Below are positions 1-11,680 of a stretch of 64,000 nt of DNA, piece after piece; the stretch's first letter is position 1; every line of letters begins with the position of its first letter. The notes beneath the pieces were generated by a model that did no database searches, was not told the origin of the DNA, and was given only the letters and a program-made list of their open reading frames with translations. The position numbers and the translations under genes are program-made. The DNA is from Streptomyces sp. HUAS YS2 (GTDB lineage Bacteria > Actinomycetota > Actinomycetes > Streptomycetales > Streptomycetaceae), in assembly GCF_033343995.1 (NCBI RefSeq), contig NZ_CP137573.1, forward strand, positions 6,977,001 through 7,041,000, in the 5' to 3' direction.

Positions 1-1
1 C

Positions 2-540
2 GAACCCGGGGAGATCGAGGCACTGCTCGCCGCCCACCCGGCGGTCCTGTCCGCTGTGGTGACGGCTTCCGGCGACGGCGCCGACAGGCGCCTCGTGGCC
101 TACCTGGTCCCGGCCGATCACACCGCTGGGGTCCCGGACGCGGGCGAGCTCCGCGCCCACCTGCGCCGCGAGCTGCCGGACTACATGGTCCCGGCCGCCT
201 TCGTCGAGCTCGCGGCCCTGCCCCTGACCGCGAACGGAAAGCTGGACCGGGCGGCCCTGCCGCAGCCGGAGCCGGCACACGCCACCACCGCCGACTTCGT
301 CGCCCCGGCCGGTGCGACGGCGGAGCTGCTCGCCCGCATCTGGTCCGAGGTGCTCGGCGTCGACCGGATTGGCGCGGACGACAACTTCTTCGAGGTGGGC
401 GGGCACTCGCTGCTCGCCACCCAGGTGGTCTCCCGCATCCGGGAGGCGTTCCGCGTCGAGGTGCCCCTCTCCGCCCTGTTCGACCGGCCCACAGTCCGTG
501 AGCTGGCGCCGGTCCTGGAGAACTCGGGCACCAGCACCGC
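2..540 (+). other. NRPS partial module: end of A domain plus T domain
   Basis: Only the C-terminal A subdomain remains, with the A10 motif NGKLDR (catalytic Lys) near 236-250. A peptidyl carrier domain follows, with VGGHS and its phosphopantetheine-attachment Ser at 407-409. The substrate cannot be predicted because the binding-pocket region lies off the left edge. No E domain follows, so this residue is presumably passed on as the L-form, in agreement with the LCL-type C domain that comes next. Confidence 0.9.
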
Positions 541-3500
541 CGTACCTCCCCTGACACCGGCCGACCGCACCCGACCGTTGCCGCTGTCCTTCGCGCAGCA
601 GCGCCTGTGGTTCCTGGACCAGCTGGCGCCCGGGGCGGTGGAGTACGCCCTGCTGTCACCCGTGGAATGGAACGGGCCCCTGGACGTGGCCGCGCTGGGC
701 GCGGCGTTGGGCGGGGTCGTGGCGCGGCACGAGGTGCTGCGCACCCGCCTGGTGGCGAATGCGGACGGGGTGCCGCATCAGGTGATCGACGAGCCGGCGC
801 CGTTCCCCCTGCCGGTGGTCGACGTCTCGACCGACGCGGACCCCCGGGGAGCGGCACGGGCCCGGGCCGCCGAGGACGCGGCAGTACCGTTCGACCTGGC
901 CACGGGCCCCCTGGTCCGGGCCACGCTCTTCCGGCTCGGGGCACAGCAGCACGTACTGGCGCTGGCGATCCACCACGTGGTGTTCGACGAGTGGTCGGAC
1001 CGGATCTTCCATCGTGAACTGACGTCTCTGTACGACGCGTTCCTCGCGGGCGCCCCAGACCCGTTGCAGCCGCTCGACGTGCAGTACGCGGACTTCGCCG
1101 TCTGGCAGCGGCAGTGGCTCGACGGCGAGCTGCTTGATCGCCAACTCGGCTACTGGTCCGAGCAGTTGGACGGGGCCGCCACCCTGGACCTGCCCACCGA
1201 CCGGCCCCGGCCGCCGGTCCGGTCGACGGTAGGCGCGGTGACCAGGTTCGACATCCCGCAGGAGACGGTCGAACCGCTGCGCGCCCTGTCGCGAGAGTGT
1301 GGCGTCTCCATGTTCATGACGCTGCTGTCGGCGTACGCGGTGCTGCTGGGCCGGCACGCGGGTTCGGACGACGTGGTAGTCGGGACGCCGGTGGCGAACC
1401 GGAATCGTGCGGAGACGGAGGGCCTGATCGGGTTCTTCGTGAACACGTTGGTGATGCGTACGGATCTGTCGGGTGATCCGTCGTTCCGTGAGGTGTTGGG
1501 GCGGGTGCGGGAGACGGCTCTTGGTGCGTATGCGCATCAGGATGTGCCGTTCGAGCAGGTGGTGGAAGCGCTGGTGTCGGAGCGGGATCGCTCGCGTACG
1601 CCGCTGTTCCAGGCCCTGTTCAACTACGACTTCGTCGAGAGCGAGGGCAGTGAGGGCGGCGACGACGCCGCCGGCCCGGTGGACCGGTTCGTGGACCGCA
1701 CGGGAAGTGCCTCGGAACGGGTCGTCGCGAAGTTCGATCTGCGTCTGGTGTTGAGTGATGGCGGGTCGGGCCTGGGCGCGGAGTTCGAGTACAGCACGGC
1801 GTTGTTCGACGCGGAGACGGTGGAGCGGCTGGGTGGGCACCTGGTCACGCTGCTGACGGCGGTGGCCGCGGATGCCGATCAGCGGGTGGGCGGGCTGCCC
1901 GTGTTGTCGGCGGGTGAGCGTGAGCTGCTGGTGGGTGGTGCGGGCGTTGAGGCTGTGGATCTGCCGGCGGTGGGTGGGGTGCATGAGCTGATCGCTGAGC
2001 GGGCTGTGGTGGCTGCGGATGCGGTGGCTGTGGTGGCTGGTGGGGAGGTGTTGACGTATGGCGGGTTGATGGGTCGGGCGAATCGTCTGGCGCGTTATCT
2101 GCGGTCGGTGGGTGTGGGTGCGGAGTCGGTGGTGGCGTTGTGTCTGCCGCGCGGGGTGGACATGGTGGTGGCGATTCTTGCGGTGTGGCAGGCGGGTGGG
2201 GCGTATCTGCCGTTGGATCCGGAGTATCCGGTGGACCGGCTCGGGTTCATGTTGCGTGACAGTCGGGCGACGGTGCTGGTCGGCACCGAGGAGCTGGTGG
2301 ACGAGCTGCCGGTGGGGCGGCTGCGGACGGTGGTCGTCGACGACCCGATGGTGCGGGCGGTCGTGGCGGGGCTTTCTTCTGATGCTCCTGGTGTGGTCAC
2401 GAAGCCTGAGCAGTTGGCGTATGTGGTTTATACGTCGGGTTCGACGGGGCGGCCGAAGGGTGTGCAGGTCACGCACGGTGGCTTGGTGAATTACGTGGTG
2501 TCGGTCGGTGAGCGGGCCGGCTGGGGTGGTGCGGGTGGCCGGTTCGGGTTGTTGCAGCCGGTGGTGACGGACCTGGGTAACACGGTTGTCTTCGGGTGTT
2601 TGGTGTCGGGTGGTGTGCTGCATGTGGTGGGTGCGGATGCGGCGGTGGACGGGCGTGCGGTGGCGGGGTTTGTTCGTGAGTGGGGTGTCGAGTTCGTGAA
2701 GGTGGTGCCGTCGCATCTGGCGGCGTTGGTGGCTGGTTGTGGTGGTGAGGCGGGGTCGTTGTTGCCGCGGCGGGGTCTGGTGCTGGGTGGCGAGGGTGCG
2801 TCGGCGTCGTGGCTGCGGGAGCTGGTGGCGGCTGCCGGTGATTGTGCGGTGGTGAATCACTACGGGCCCACCGAGACGACGGTCGGTGTGGTCGCTGGTG
2901 GGTTGGTCGAGGGTGCGGGTGGTTTGGCGGATGGTGTGGTGGGTCTGGGCCGGCCGTTGGGTAATACGCGGGTGTATGTGCTGGACGGGTTCTTGAATCC
3001 GGTTCCGGTGGGTGTGGTGGGTGAGTTGTTTGTTGCGGGTCCGCAGGTGGCTCGGGGGTATGTGGGGCGGGCTGGTCTGACGGGTGAGCGGTTCGTGGCG
3101 GATCCGTTCGCTGTGGATGGTGGTCGGATGTATCGGACGGGGGACCGGGTCCGGTGGCTGGCTGATGGGCGGCTGGAGTTCGTGGGTCGTGCGGATGGTC
3201 AGATCAAGGTGCGTGGGTATCGGATCGAGCCGGGTGAGGTCGAGTCGGCGCTGGTGGGTCACGCGCAGGTGGCGTCTGCGGTTGTGACGGCGCACGGGGT
3301 GGGTGCGGAGCGTCGTCTGGTGGCGTATCTGGTTCCGGGGGATCCGGAGATCGGGATTCCGTCGGTCGGTGAACTGCGTGGGTTCCTGGGCGACCGGTTG
3401 CCGGAGTACATGGTGCCGTCGGTGTTCGTGGAGCTGAGCGAGCTCCCACTGACCGCCAACGGAAAGCTCAACCACGCAGCACTGCCCGAACCGCAGGTCC

Positions 3501-6500
3501 ACCAGTCCGACGTCGAGGAGTTCATGTCCCCGGTCACCACGACCGAGGAACTCCTGGCCGACGTCTGGGCCGAGGTCCTCGGTGTGGAGCGCGTCGGCGT
3601 GGAGGACAACTTCTTCGACCTGGGTGGACACTCGCTGGTCGCCACGCAGGCTGTGTCCCGCATCCGCGAGGTGTTCGGCGTCAAGGTGCCGCTGTCGGCG
3701 CTCTTCAACGAGCCGACGCTGCGCGGCCTGGCCTCGGTCGTCGAGAGCTCCGCGCGTGACACCGCGCCGCCGGTGACGCGGATCGACCGGGACCAGGCCC
3801 TGCCGCTGTCCTTCGGGCAGCAGCGCCTGTGGTTCCTCGACCAGTTCGACCCGGGCTCCACCGAGTACATCGCTCCCCTGTACCTCCGCCTGCGGGGCGC
3901 CCTGGACGTGCCGGCGCTGAGCGCCGCGTTGACGGCCGTCGTCGCGCGGCACGAGGTGTTGCGGACGCGTCTGGTGGCGGATGCGGAGGGTGTGGCGCGT
4001 CAGGTGATCGATGAGGCTGCGCCGGTCGATCTGCGGGTCGTGGAGGTGCCGGCGGGTGCTGATCCGGTGGTTGCGGTGCGGGCGGTGGTGGCGGCGGATG
4101 CGCGGGTGCCGTTCGATCTGGCGTGTGGTCCGTTGTTGCGGGCGACGTTGGTGAGGGTGGCGGCGCAGGAGCATGTGCTGGCGTTGTCGATGCATCACGT
4201 GGTGTCGGACGAGTGGTCGGGTCGGATTCTGCGGCGTGAGCTGATGGCGTTGTACGAGGCGTTCCGTGCGGGTGAGCCGGATCCGCTTCCGCCGCTGGAG
4301 GTGCAGTACGCCGACTTCGCCGTCTGGCAGCGGCAATGGCTGAGCGGTGACGTCCTCGATGCCCAACTCGCCTACTGGCGCGACCGGCTCGGCGGCCTGC
4401 CGACCCTCGAACTGCCCACCGACCGCCCTCGCCCGGCAGTTCGCTCGGTGGACGGTGGACTTGTCGAGTTCGCCGTGCCCGCACAGACGGCGAGGCGACT
4501 GCGCGCCCTCTCCCGTGCACACGGGGTGACCATGTCGATGATGTCGCTGGCGGCCTTCAACGTGCTCCTTGGCCGCTACGCGGGCACGGACGACGTGGTC
4601 GTGGGCACGCCGATCGCGAACCGGAACCGGGCCGAGACCGAGGGCCTCATCGGCTTCTTCGTCAACACGCTCGTCATGCGCACCGACCTGTCTGGCGATC
4701 CGACCTTCGCCGAACTCCTCGGCCGGGTCCGCGAGACCGCCCTCGGCGGATACGCGCACCAGGACCTGCCGTTCGAGCAGCTCGTGGACGAGCTGGCCGT
4801 CGAGCGCGACCGTTCACGCAGCCCGCTCTTCCAGGTCCTCTTCAACTACGACACGGCGGATTCGGCGGCCGGCACCGCCCACCGGAACGCCGACCTCCTG
4901 TGGGAGGGCGGCGCCGCTCTAGGGGCGGAGCTCTCCGCCGACCGGCCGATGCTCGTGAGCGTCGACCTGGCGGTCCGGGTCGGCGACAGCGGTGAGGGTC
5001 TGGCGGGCGAGGTTCAGTACAGCACCGCGCTGTTTGACGCGGAGACGATGCAGCGTCTGGCGGGTCACTTGGTGGCGGTGCTGGAGGCGGTGGCTGCGGA
5101 TGCGGGGCAGCGGGTGGGTGAGCTGTCGGTGCTGGCCGCGGGGGAGCGTGAGCTTCTGGTGGCTGGTGGCGAGGGCGGCTTTGTGGAGTTGCCGTCGGTG
5201 GGTGGGGTGCATGAGCTGATCGCTGAGCGGGCGGTTGTGGCTCCGGATGTAGTGGCGGTGGTGGCCGGCGGGGAGTCGGTTACGTATGGCGGGTTGATGG
5301 CGCGGGCGAATCGTCTGGCGCGTCATCTGCGGTCGGTGGGTGTGGGTGCGGAGTCGGTGGTGGGTCTGTGTCTGCCGCGTGGGGTGGACATGGTTGTGGC
5401 GATGGTCGCGGTGTGGCAGGCGGGTGGTGCCTACCTGCCGTTGGACCCCGAATACCCGGCCGATCGGCTGGAGTTCATGCTCGCGGATGCGGGTGTGCAG
5501 GTGTTGGTGGGTGAGCGGTCGGCGGCTGAGGGCCTGCCGGTCGATGCGGTGGATGTTCGTACGGTGTGGCTGGACGATCCGGCTGTACTGAAGGTGCTGG
5601 GAGGGTTGCCGTCGTCGGCCCCTGAGGTGCGGACGGTCGCTGACCAGTTGGCGTATGTGATCTATACGTCGGGTTCGACCGGGCGGCCGAAGGGCGTGCA
5701 GGTCGCGCACGGCAGTGTCGTCGGGATGGTGTCGGCGCTGGCGCCGGTGCTGGATGCCGGTCCGGGCCAGCGGATGCTGCAGTTCGCCTCGTTCAGCTTC
5801 GACGCGGCCGTGCTCGACGTCGCCGTGACGCTCGCGTCGGGTGGCGTTCTGGTCGTCGCGACGTCCGAGGAGCGGGCCGAGGCGTCCCTCCTCACCTCGA
5901 TGCTCCGAGCCGACGGCGTGAGCGCGGCGAGTGTGGTCCCGTCCCTGCTGGGCGTCCTGGACCCGGAGGCGGTGTCGGGTGTCGGGACGCTGCTGCTGGG
6001 CGCCGAGCGTCTGACCGAGCCGGTCGCTCGTGCCTGGTCGGCCGGCCGTCGCCTCGTGAACACGTACGGTCCGACGGAGTCGACGGTCATGGTGACCACC
6101 GGCACCGTGGACCCCGACCAGCTCACCGGCGCCCCTGCCATCGGGTCCCCTGTCCCGAACGCCCGTCTGTACGTCCTGGACGACCGGCTGAACCCCGTAC
6201 CCGTGGGTGTGGCGGGTGAGGTGTTCATAGCCGGCCCACAGGTCGCACGCGGCTACCGCGGCCGTCCCGGCATGACGAGCGAGCGGTTCGTTGCGGACCC
6301 CTTCGCTGCCGACGGTTCGCGGATGTATCGGTCGGGTGACCGGGCGCGCTGGCTGCCGGACGGGCAGTTGGACTTCGTGGGGCGTGCGGATGGTCAGGTG
6401 AAGGTGCGTGGTTTCCGGATCGAGCCGGGTGAGGTCGAGGCCGTTCTGACCGGCCACCCGCAGATCCGCACCTCCGTCGTCGCCGCCTTCGGCGACGTCG

Positions 6501-9500
6501 AGGACCGCCGCCTGGCGGCGTACGTGGTCCCGGCTGACACGACCGTGGGTATGCCCCCGGTCGCGGAGCTGCGGGAGTTCATGTCCGGCCGGTTGCCGGA
6601 GTTCATGGTGCCGTCGGTGTTTGTGGAGTTGGCCGGGTTGCCGTTGACGGCGAACGGCAAGCTGGATCGTTCCGCGCTGCCGGCCCCGGAGGCGCGGCAG
6701 TCGTCGGCCGGCGACTTCGTCGCTCCTTCCGGAGCGACGGAGGAACTCGTGGCCGGGATCTGGGCAGGTGTCCTGGGTCTCGACCGGGTGGGTGCTACGG
6801 ACGGCTTCTTCGAGCTCGGCGGGCATTCGCTCCTCGCGACGCAGGTGACCTCCCGGATTCGCGAGGTGCTGGGCGTCGACGTGCCTGTGGCGGCCATTTT
6901 CGACCACCCGACGGTGCGGGGTCTGGCCGCGGTCGTCGGGGACTCGGTGCGGGGTCCGCTGCTTGAGCCCGTCACGGCGGTCGGCCGGGACGAGCCGTTG
7001 CCGTTGTCGTTCGCGCAGCAGCGCCTGTGGTTCCTCGACCAGCTCGAGCCCGGTTCCACCGAGTACAACCTGCCGCTGCCGATTCGACTGGACGGCGATC
7101 TGGACGTGGCCGCACTGGCCGCGGCGTTGGACGCGGTCATGGCGCGACACGAGGTGCTGCGTACCCGGCTGGTGGCGGACGCGGACGGCGTGGCCCATCA
7201 GGTGATCGACCCGCCGGCCGCCTTCCCGCTGCCGGTGGTCGACGTGTCCGGCAGCGACGACCCGCTGCGGGCGACGGAGCGGCTCGTGGCGATGGACGCC
7301 ATGGCGCCGTTCGACCTCGCCGGCGGTCCACTCGTCCGTGCCGTCCTCATCCGGCTGGCGGACGACGAGCACGTCCTGGCTCTGTCGATGCAGCACGTGG
7401 TGTTCGACGAGTGGTCGGGGCGCGTCCTGCGTCGCGAACTCGCTGCCCTGTACGAGGCGTTCCGATCCGGTCGACCGGACCCGCTGCCGCCGCTACCCGT
7501 GCAGTACGCCGACTTCGCGGCCTGGCAGCGGACGTGCCTGGCCGGCGACGAGCTGGAGAAGCAACTCGACTACTGGCGAGGTCATCTGGCCCGGCTCCCA
7601 CAGGTGGAGCTGCCGACCGACCGTCCCCGTCCGCCGGTGCGCTCGTCCGAGGGCGCGGCGACGCGCTTCACCGTGTCGGCGGAGACCGCGGACGCGCTGC
7701 GCGCGGTGGCCCGCGAGTCCGGCGCGACGATGTTCATGACGCTCCTTGCCGCCTTCGACGTGCTGCTCAGCCGGTACGCGGGCGCGGAGGACGTGGTCGT
7801 CGGCACGCCGGTCGCCAACCGGAACCGCGCCGAGACGGAGGACCTGATCGGGCTCTTCGTCAACACGCTCGTCATGCGCACCGACCTGTCCGGCAACCCG
7901 ACCTTCGGTGAACTGGTCGGCCGGGTACGGAACACGGCCCTGGGCGCATATGCCCACCAGGACCTGCCGTTCGAGCAGCTGGTGGACGACCTCGTCACCG
8001 AGCGGGACCGGACCGTCAGCCCGCTGTTCCAGGTGTTCTTCACCTACGCGGCCGAGGAGGCGCGCGACGCCGCGAACCTGCTCGACCAGGGCGAGGGTGC
8101 GGGTGCGGGTGCGAGTCTGCCGAGGCAGGACATACGGATCAAGGGGACGGACGCCGGGACCCGGCTCGCGCTCTTCGACCTGACCCTGAGGTTCGGCGAC
8201 ACGGGCGAAGGCGAGCTGTCCGGAGAACTCGAATACAGCACGGCACTGTTCGATGGGGCGACGGTCGAGGCGATGGCCCGTCACCTGGTCGCGGTGCTGG
8301 ACGGGGTTGCTCGCGACGCGGGTGTGCGGGTGGGTGAGTTGTCGGTTCTGTCGGTGGGTGAGCGTGAGCGGTTGGTGGCCGGCGGTGACGGTGGCCGTGT
8401 GGAGTTGCCGGCGGTGGGTGGTGTGCATGAGTTGATTGCTGCGCGTGCTGTGGTGTCGCCGGATGTGGTGGCGGTGGTGGTGGGTGATGAGGTTTTGACG
8501 TATGGGGGGTTGGTGGGTCGGGCGAATCGTTTGGCGAATTATTTGGTGTCGGTGGGTGTGGGTGTGGAGTCGGTGGTGGGTTTGTGTTTGCCGCGTGGGG
8601 TGGATTTGGTGGTGGCGGTTCTTGCGGTGTGGCAGGCGGGTGGGGCGTATTTGCCGTTGGATCCGGAGTATCCGGTGGAGCGGTTGGAGTTTATGTTGGC
8701 GGATAGTGGGGTTGAGGTTTTGGTGGGGGAGCGGGGGGTTGCTGGGGGTCTTGGTTTGGATGGTGTGGTGGGTTCGGTGGTGTGGTTGGACGATGTGGTG
8801 GTGGGTGGGGTGGTGGCGGGTTGTTCTTCGTCGGCGCCGGATGTTGTTTGTTCTTCTGGTCGGTTGGCTGGGGTGATTTATACGTCGGGTTCGACGGGGC
8901 GTCCTAAGGGGACGTTGGTTTCTCATGGGTCTTTGGTGGCGTTGTTCGCGGGTTGGGAGGTTGCGCATTTTGGTGGGGTGGGGTTGCGGTGGTTGTCGGT
9001 GGCGAGTGCGAGTTTTGATGTGTTCACGGGTGATGTGGTGAGGGCGTTGTGTTCGGGTGGGGTGTTGGTGTTGGGGCGGGTGGGGTTGCAGGTGGATGTG
9101 GGTGAGTGGGTGGGGGTGTTGGCGGGTGCTGGGGTGGAGGCGTTCGAGTGTGCGCCGCGGTATGTGGATGAGTTGGTGGGGTTTGTGGAGGCCGGCGGGT
9201 CTGGGTCTGGGTCGGTGTCTGGGTTGGGGTTGGGGGGTTTGCGGTTGGTGGTGGTGACGACGGATGTGTGGCGGTGGGGTTCGGTGGTGCGGGCTCGGGG
9301 TGTGTTGGGTGGGGGTGTGCGGTTGTTGTCGGCGTATGGGGTGACGGAGGCGTCGGTGGATTCGACGTTCGGTGTGTTGGAGGGGGTGGGTGGTGAGGGT
9401 GCGGTGTCGATCGGTGGGCCGTTGCCGAATACGCGGGTGTATGTGTTGGACGGTTGTTTGGAGCCGGTTCCGGTGGGTGTGGTGGGTGAGTTGTTCATTG

Positions 9501-11680
9501 CGGGTCCGCAGGTGGCTCGGGGTTATGGGGGGCGGCCTGGTTTGACGGCGGAGCGGTTTGTTGCTGATCCGTTTGTGGGGGATGGTTCGCGGATGTATCG
9601 GTCGGGGGATCGGGTGCGGTGGTTGTCGGGGGGTGAGTTGGAGTTTTTGGGGCGTGGGGATGAGCAGGTGAAGGTGCGTGGTTTCCGGATCGAGCCGGGT
9701 GAGGTTGAGGCGGTGTTGGTTTCTCATCCGGGTGTGCGTGCGGTGGTGGTGGGTGTGTTCGGGGTGGGTGTGGATCGTCGTTTGGTGGCGTATGTGGTGC
9801 CGGTGGATGGGGGTGTGGGTATTCCGTCGGTGGGTGAGTTGCGGGAGTTTGTGGGGCGGAGTCTGCCGGGGTTCATGGTTCCGTCGGTGTTTGTGGAGTT
9901 GGCGGGTCTTCCGTTGACGCCGAACGGGAAGGTGGATCGGGGTGCGTTGCCGGTTCCGGAGGGTGTGCGGCCGGAGTTGGAGGGGTTCGTCGCGCCGGCG
10001 AATGCGACGGAGGAGTTGCTGGCGGGGGTGTGGGCGCAGGTCCTGGGTGTCGACCGGGTCGGCGTCCACGACAACTTCTTCGAACTCGGCGGCGACTCCA
10101 TCATCAGCATCCAGGTCGTGGCCCGGGCACGGGAGCACGGCATCCATGTCACCGTCGCCCAGCTCTTCGACCACCAGACGGTGGCGGGCCTCGCCTCGGT
10201 GGCCGAGGCGCAGAGTGCGGCCGACGCCGAACAGGGCCTGGTGACAGGCGACTTCTCGCTGTCCCCGATCCAGCGCTGGTTCTTCGAACAGGACCTGGAC
10301 CGGCCGGGCCACTTCAACCAGTCGATGCTGCTCGACGTCACCCAGCGGGTCGACCCCGAGCTGATGCGCGCCGCCGCCGCGGCGCTGCTCGAGCAGCACG
10401 ACGCCCTGAGGTCGAGGTTCGTCCGGGAGGGCGACACGTGGGTCGGCCGGGTGGCGGCGGCCGAGCAGGCCGACTGCGTCCAGGTCATCCGGAGCACCGG
10501 CCTGGACGACGACGAGGAATGGGAGTTCCTCGACGCCCGCGGCAACGAGGTGCAGGCCGGCCTCGACCTGGCGGACGGGCCGCTCCTGCGCATCGTGGTG
10601 TTCGACCGCGGTGAGTGTGGCCAGCTGCTGTTCGTCGTGGCTCACCACCTGGTGGTGGACGCCGTGTCCTGGGCCGTCATCCTCGAGGACCTGACGGCCG
10701 CCTACGGTCGGATCGAGCGCGGGCTCCCGGTGAAGCTGCCGGCGAAGACGAGCTCGTACAGGGCCTGGACGCAGCGGCTGACGGAGCTGGCGGCGTCCCC
10801 CGCACTCGCCGCGGAAGCCCCGTACTGGCGGGCCGCGGAGGCCACGACCGGCTCGGCGCCCCGCGATCACGACGGCGCGAACAGCCTCGCATCGGCCCGG
10901 CAACTGTCGGTCACCCTCGGCGCCGAGCAGACCGAGCGCCTGCTGCGGGAGGTGCCGAGCGCGTTCGGGACACAGATCAACGACGTGCTCCTGAGCGTGC
11001 TGGGCACCGTGCTCACGGAATGGTGCCAGGCGCCGTCGGTGGTCGTGGACCTGGAGGGACACGGCCGTGAGGACGTCGGAACCGACATCGACATCTCGCG
11101 GACGGTCGGCTGGTTCACCAGCGTGTACCCGGTGGTGCTCGGCGGTACGTCCGGCGGAAACCTCGGGGAAGCGCTGCGCCGGACGAAGGAGTACCTGCGG
11201 GAGATCCCGCGCAAGGGTCAGGGCTACGGCCTCCTGCGCCACATGACCGACTGGACCCCGGGGGCGGGTGCGGAAGTCGCCTTCAACTATCTGGGCCAGA
11301 CGACCCAGGCGGTCGGCCCCGCCGGCGGCTCCGGCGGACGCTTCACACCGACCGGCCGGGCGCTCGGCGCCTCGCAGTCGGCGCAGGGGCTCCGTACCCA
11401 CCTCATCGAGATCAACAGCCAGATCGCGCTGGGCCGGCTGGAGCTGGTCTGGATGTACAGCGATCAGGTGCACGACCGGGCGACCGTGCTTCGCCTCGCG
11501 CAGCGCTACATCGAGGCCCTCGAGGACCTCATCGAGTACTGCTGCCGCCCCGAGGCCGGCGGATACACGCCGTCCGACTTCCCCCTGGCCGACGTCGACC
11601 AGGACCTGCTCGACCTCATTCGACAGCGCTTCGACTCACCCGACCACACCGGTGAGATCGCCGATTCCGGAGGTGCGTGA
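2..11680 (+). CDS. Nonribosomal peptide synthetase, 5' end outside window (A'-T, C-A-T, C-A-T, C-A-T-E)
   Basis: Multimodular NRPS extending a peptide held as a phosphopantetheine thioester. The reading frame is already open at base 2, inside the C-terminal lobe of an adenylation domain (EPGEIE), so the true start lies upstream. A GTG at 56 is internal, not a start. The visible part is 3892 residues: end of A and T (1-175), then C 191-630, A 650-1160, T 1172-1250, C 1264-1710, A 1730-2227, T 2239-2312, C 2329-2776, A 2800-3320, T 3328-3400, E 3412-3857. Pocket codes, read by eye against GrsA numbering, are Asp (DLTKVGHVGK), an unassigned code (DALSLGTVMK) and a basic residue (DVGEVTAVDK). The last T has the LGGDS form usual before epimerization domains. 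The stop TGA shares its A with the ATG of the next gene, suggesting translational coupling. There is no terminal thioesterase, so the chain passes to the next protein. Confidence 0.96.
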   Translation, partial: EPGEIEALLAAHPAVLSAVVTASGDGADRRLVAYLVPADHTAGVPDAGELRAHLRRELPDYMVPAAFVELAALPLTANGKLDRAALPQPEPAHATTADFVAPAGATAELLARIWSEVLGVDRIGADDNFFEVGGHSLLATQVVSRIREAFRVEVPLSALFDRPTVRELAPVLENSGTSTAVPPLTPADRTRPLPLSFAQQRLWFLDQLAPGAVEYALLSPVEWNGPLDVAALGAALGGVVARHEVLRTRLVANADGVPHQVIDEPAPFPLPVVDVSTDADPRGAARARAAEDAAVPFDLATGPLVRATLFRLGAQQHVLALAIHHVVFDEWSDRIFHRELTSLYDAFLAGAPDPLQPLDVQYADFAVWQRQWLDGELLDRQLGYWSEQLDGAATLDLPTDRPRPPVRSTVGAVTRFDIPQETVEPLRALSRECGVSMFMTLLSAYAVLLGRHAGSDDVVVGTPVANRNRAETEGLIGFFVNTLVMRTDLSGDPSFREVLGRVRETALGAYAHQDVPFEQVVEALVSERDRSRTPLFQALFNYDFVESEGSEGGDDAAGPVDRFVDRTGSASERVVAKFDLRLVLSDGGSGLGAEFEYSTALFDAETVERLGGHLVTLLTAVAADADQRVGGLPVLSAGERELLVGGAGVEAVDLPAVGGVHELIAERAVVAADAVAVVAGGEVLTYGGLMGRANRLARYLRSVGVGAESVVALCLPRGVDMVVAILAVWQAGGAYLPLDPEYPVDRLGFMLRDSRATVLVGTEELVDELPVGRLRTVVVDDPMVRAVVAGLSSDAPGVVTKPEQLAYVVYTSGSTGRPKGVQVTHGGLVNYVVSVGERAGWGGAGGRFGLLQPVVTDLGNTVVFGCLVSGGVLHVVGADAAVDGRAVAGFVREWGVEFVKVVPSHLAALVAGCGGEAGSLLPRRGLVLGGEGASASWLRELVAAAGDCAVVNHYGPTETTVGVVAGGLVEGAGGLADGVVGLGRPLGNTRVYVLDGFLNPVPVGVVGELFVAGPQVARGYVGRAGLTGERFVADPFAVDGGRMYRTGDRVRWLADGRLEFVGRADGQIKVRGYRIEPGEVESALVGHAQVASAVVTAHGVGAERRLVAYLVPGDPEIGIPSVGELRGFLGDRLPEYMVPSVFVELSELPLTANGKLNHAALPEPQVHQSDVEEFMSPVTTTEELLADVWAEVLGVERVGVEDNFFDLGGHSLVATQAVSRIREVFGVKVPLSALFNEPTLRGLASVVESSARDTAPPVTRIDRDQALPLSFGQQRLWFLDQFDPGSTEYIAPLYLRLRGALDVPALSAALTAVVARHEVLRTRLVADAEGVARQVIDEAAPVDLRVVEVPAGADPVVAVRAVVAADARVPFDLACGPLLRATLVRVAAQEHVLALSMHHVVSDEWSGRILRRELMALYEAFRAGEPDPLPPLEVQYADFAVWQRQWLSGDVLDAQLAYWRDRLGGLPTLELPTDRPRPAVRSVDGGLVEFAVPAQTARRLRALSRAHGVTMSMMSLAAFNVLLGRYAGTDDVVVGTPIANRNRAETEGLIGFFVNTLVMRTDLSGDPTFAELLGRVRETALGGYAHQDLPFEQLVDELAVERDRSRSPLFQVLFNYDTADSAAGTAHRNADLLWEGGAALGAELSADRPMLVSVDLAVRVGDSGEGLAGEVQYSTALFDAETMQRLAGHLVAVLEAVAADAGQRVGELSVLAAGERELLVAGGEGGFVELPSVGGVHELIAERAVVAPDVVAVVAGGESVTYGGLMARANRLARHLRSVGVGAESVVGLCLPRGVDMVVAMVAVWQAGGAYLPLDPEYPADRLEFMLADAGVQVLVGERSAAEGLPVDAVDVRTVWLDDPAVLKVLGGLPSSAPEVRTVADQLAYVIYTSGSTGRPKGVQVAHGSVVGMVSALAPVLDAGPGQRMLQFASFSFDAAVLDVAVTLASGGVLVVATSEERAEASLLTSMLRADGVSAASVVPSLLGVLDPEAVSGVGTLLLGAERLTEPVARAWSAGRRLVNTYGPTESTVMVTTGTVDPDQLTGAPAIGSPVPNARLYVLDDRLNPVPVGVAGEVFIAGPQVARGYRGRPGMTSERFVADPFAADGSRMYRSGDRARWLPDGQLDFVGRADGQVKVRGFRIEPGEVEAVLTGHPQIRTSVVAAFGDVEDRRLAAYVVPADTTVGMPPVAELREFMSGRLPEFMVPSVFVELAGLPLTANGKLDRSALPAPEARQSSAGDFVAPSGATEELVAGIWAGVLGLDRVGATDGFFELGGHSLLATQVTSRIREVLGVDVPVAAIFDHPTVRGLAAVVGDSVRGPLLEPVTAVGRDEPLPLSFAQQRLWFLDQLEPGSTEYNLPLPIRLDGDLDVAALAAALDAVMARHEVLRTRLVADADGVAHQVIDPPAAFPLPVVDVSGSDDPLRATERLVAMDAMAPFDLAGGPLVRAVLIRLADDEHVLALSMQHVVFDEWSGRVLRRELAALYEAFRSGRPDPLPPLPVQYADFAAWQRTCLAGDELEKQLDYWRGHLARLPQVELPTDRPRPPVRSSEGAATRFTVSAETADALRAVARESGATMFMTLLAAFDVLLSRYAGAEDVVVGTPVANRNRAETEDLIGLFVNTLVMRTDLSGNPTFGELVGRVRNTALGAYAHQDLPFEQLVDDLVTERDRTVSPLFQVFFTYAAEEARDAANLLDQGEGAGAGASLPRQDIRIKGTDAGTRLALFDLTLRFGDTGEGELSGELEYSTALFDGATVEAMARHLVAVLDGVARDAGVRVGELSVLSVGERERLVAGGDGGRVELPAVGGVHELIAARAVVSPDVVAVVVGDEVLTYGGLVGRANRLANYLVSVGVGVESVVGLCLPRGVDLVVAVLAVWQAGGAYLPLDPEYPVERLEFMLADSGVEVLVGERGVAGGLGLDGVVGSVVWLDDVVVGGVVAGCSSSAPDVVCSSGRLAGVIYTSGSTGRPKGTLVSHGSLVALFAGWEVAHFGGVGLRWLSVASASFDVFTGDVVRALCSGGVLVLGRVGLQVDVGEWVGVLAGAGVEAFECAPRYVDELVGFVEAGGSGSGSVSGLGLGGLRLVVVTTDVWRWGSVVRARGVLGGGVRLLSAYGVTEASVDSTFGVLEGVGGEGAVSIGGPLPNTRVYVLDGCLEPVPVGVVGELFIAGPQVARGYGGRPGLTAERFVADPFVGDGSRMYRSGDRVRWLSGGELEFLGRGDEQVKVRGFRIEPGEVEAVLVSHPGVRAVVVGVFGVGVDRRLVAYVVPVDGGVGIPSVGELREFVGRSLPGFMVPSVFVELAGLPLTPNGKVDRGALPVPEGVRPELEGFVAPANATEELLAGVWAQVLGVDRVGVHDNFFELGGDSIISIQVVARAREHGIHVTVAQLFDHQTVAGLASVAEAQSAADAEQGLVTGDFSLSPIQRWFFEQDLDRPGHFNQSMLLDVTQRVDPELMRAAAAALLEQHDALRSRFVREGDTWVGRVAAAEQADCVQVIRSTGLDDDEEWEFLDARGNEVQAGLDLADGPLLRIVVFDRGECGQLLFVVAHHLVVDAVSWAVILEDLTAAYGRIERGLPVKLPAKTSSYRAWTQRLTELAASPALAAEAPYWRAAEATTGSAPRDHDGANSLASARQLSVTLGAEQTERLLREVPSAFGTQINDVLLSVLGTVLTEWCQAPSVVVDLEGHGREDVGTDIDISRTVGWFTSVYPVVLGGTSGGNLGEALRRTKEYLREIPRKGQGYGLLRHMTDWTPGAGAEVAFNYLGQTTQAVGPAGGSGGRFTPTGRALGASQSAQGLRTHLIEINSQIALGRLELVWMYSDQVHDRATVLRLAQRYIEALEDLIEYCCRPEAGGYTPSDFPLADVDQDLLDLIRQRFDSPDHTGEIADSGGA
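572..3760 (+). other. NRPS module C-A(Asp)-T
   Basis: C domain of LCL type ([13 protein letters not shown] at its start; HHVVFDEW with its two His codons at 971-976). The A domain has [11 protein letters not shown] near 2430-2460. Pocket residues read D235 L236 T239 K278 V299 G301 H322 V330 G331 K517. DLTKVGHIGK is the established Asp code, so Asp activation is a strong prediction (inference from a code match). The T domain is LGGHS with Ser at 3632-3634. The A-domain DNA is almost identical to that of the first module of the gene at 44091. Confidence 0.85.
1962..3486 (+). repeat. Repeat R1, copy a (Asp A domain)
   Basis: Matches 45553-47077 at a constant offset of 43591 with no indel over 1525 bases. 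I saw one mismatch near the end (A at 3448, G at 47039). It spans the whole Asp-activating A domain. Confidence 0.85.
3908..4407 (+). repeat. Repeat R6, copy a (C domain)
   Basis: Nearly identical to 47502-48001 (offset 43594). One difference seen by eye: CGGCAATGG versus CGGGAATGG. It covers the first half of a condensation domain including HHVVSDEW. Confidence 0.8.
5071..6858 (+). repeat. Repeat R3, copy a (A-T of an X module)
   Basis: Closely matches 27505-29292 at offset 22434 without indels, with a few patches of substitutions near the C-A linker. It ends inside the T domain, after the LGGHS motif. Confidence 0.75.
6985..11570 (+). other. NRPS module C-A(Orn/Arg-like)-T-E
   Basis: LCL-type C domain whose active-site motif reads QHVVFDEW: the first His is replaced by Gln near 7390, while the second, catalytic His is kept. 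The A domain code is D235 V236 G239 E278 V299 T301 A322 V330 D331 K517. It resembles Orn (DVGEIGSIDK) and Arg-type codes, and Glu278/Asp331 fit a cationic side chain. Citrulline, enduracididine or capreomycidine are possible. The T domain is LGGDS (Ser 10097-10099). The E domain has [10 protein letters not shown] (His codons 10643-10648), EGHGRE and VGWFTS. The residue should therefore be incorporated in the D-form. Confidence 0.82.
8306..10092 (+). repeat. Repeat R2, copy a (Orn/Arg-like A domain)
   Basis: 1787 bases matching 13003-14788 apart from one G in a G run. The encoded A domains are identical. It ends two codons before the T-domain Ser, inside the LGG(D/H)S motif. Confidence 0.9.
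11669..11674 (+). promoter_or_regulatory. Ribosome binding site of the second NRPS gene
   Basis: GGAGGT lies inside the last codons of the preceding gene, about 6 bases before the ATG at 11680. This supports ATG 11680 over the adjacent in-frame GTG at 11677. The stop and start overlap by one base (TGATG). Confidence 0.7.

Larger units (their letters stand above)
3790..6945 (+). other. NRPS module C-A(X, code DALSLGTVMK)-T
   Basis: LCL-type C domain with HHVVSDEW (His codons 4193-4198). The A domain has all core motifs. Pocket residues are D235 A236 L239 S278 L299 G301 T322 V330 M331 K517. I know no firm match. The mostly apolar lining with Ser278 and Thr322 argues against an acidic or basic side chain. 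The T domain is LGGHS with Ser at 6827-6829. No epimerization domain follows. The A-T part is nearly identical to that of a module in the 8253-residue synthetase. Confidence 0.8.

Noticed and set aside
56-58. GTG as start of the first gene
   Set aside because: The frame is open to base 2 and encodes A-domain sequence (EPGEIE) before it, so this is an internal codon.
9180-9240. Gly/Ser-rich stretch in the Orn/Arg-like A domain as an interdomain linker
   Set aside because: It lies inside the A domain between pocket positions 278 and 299, so it is a loop expansion in that domain, not a linker.
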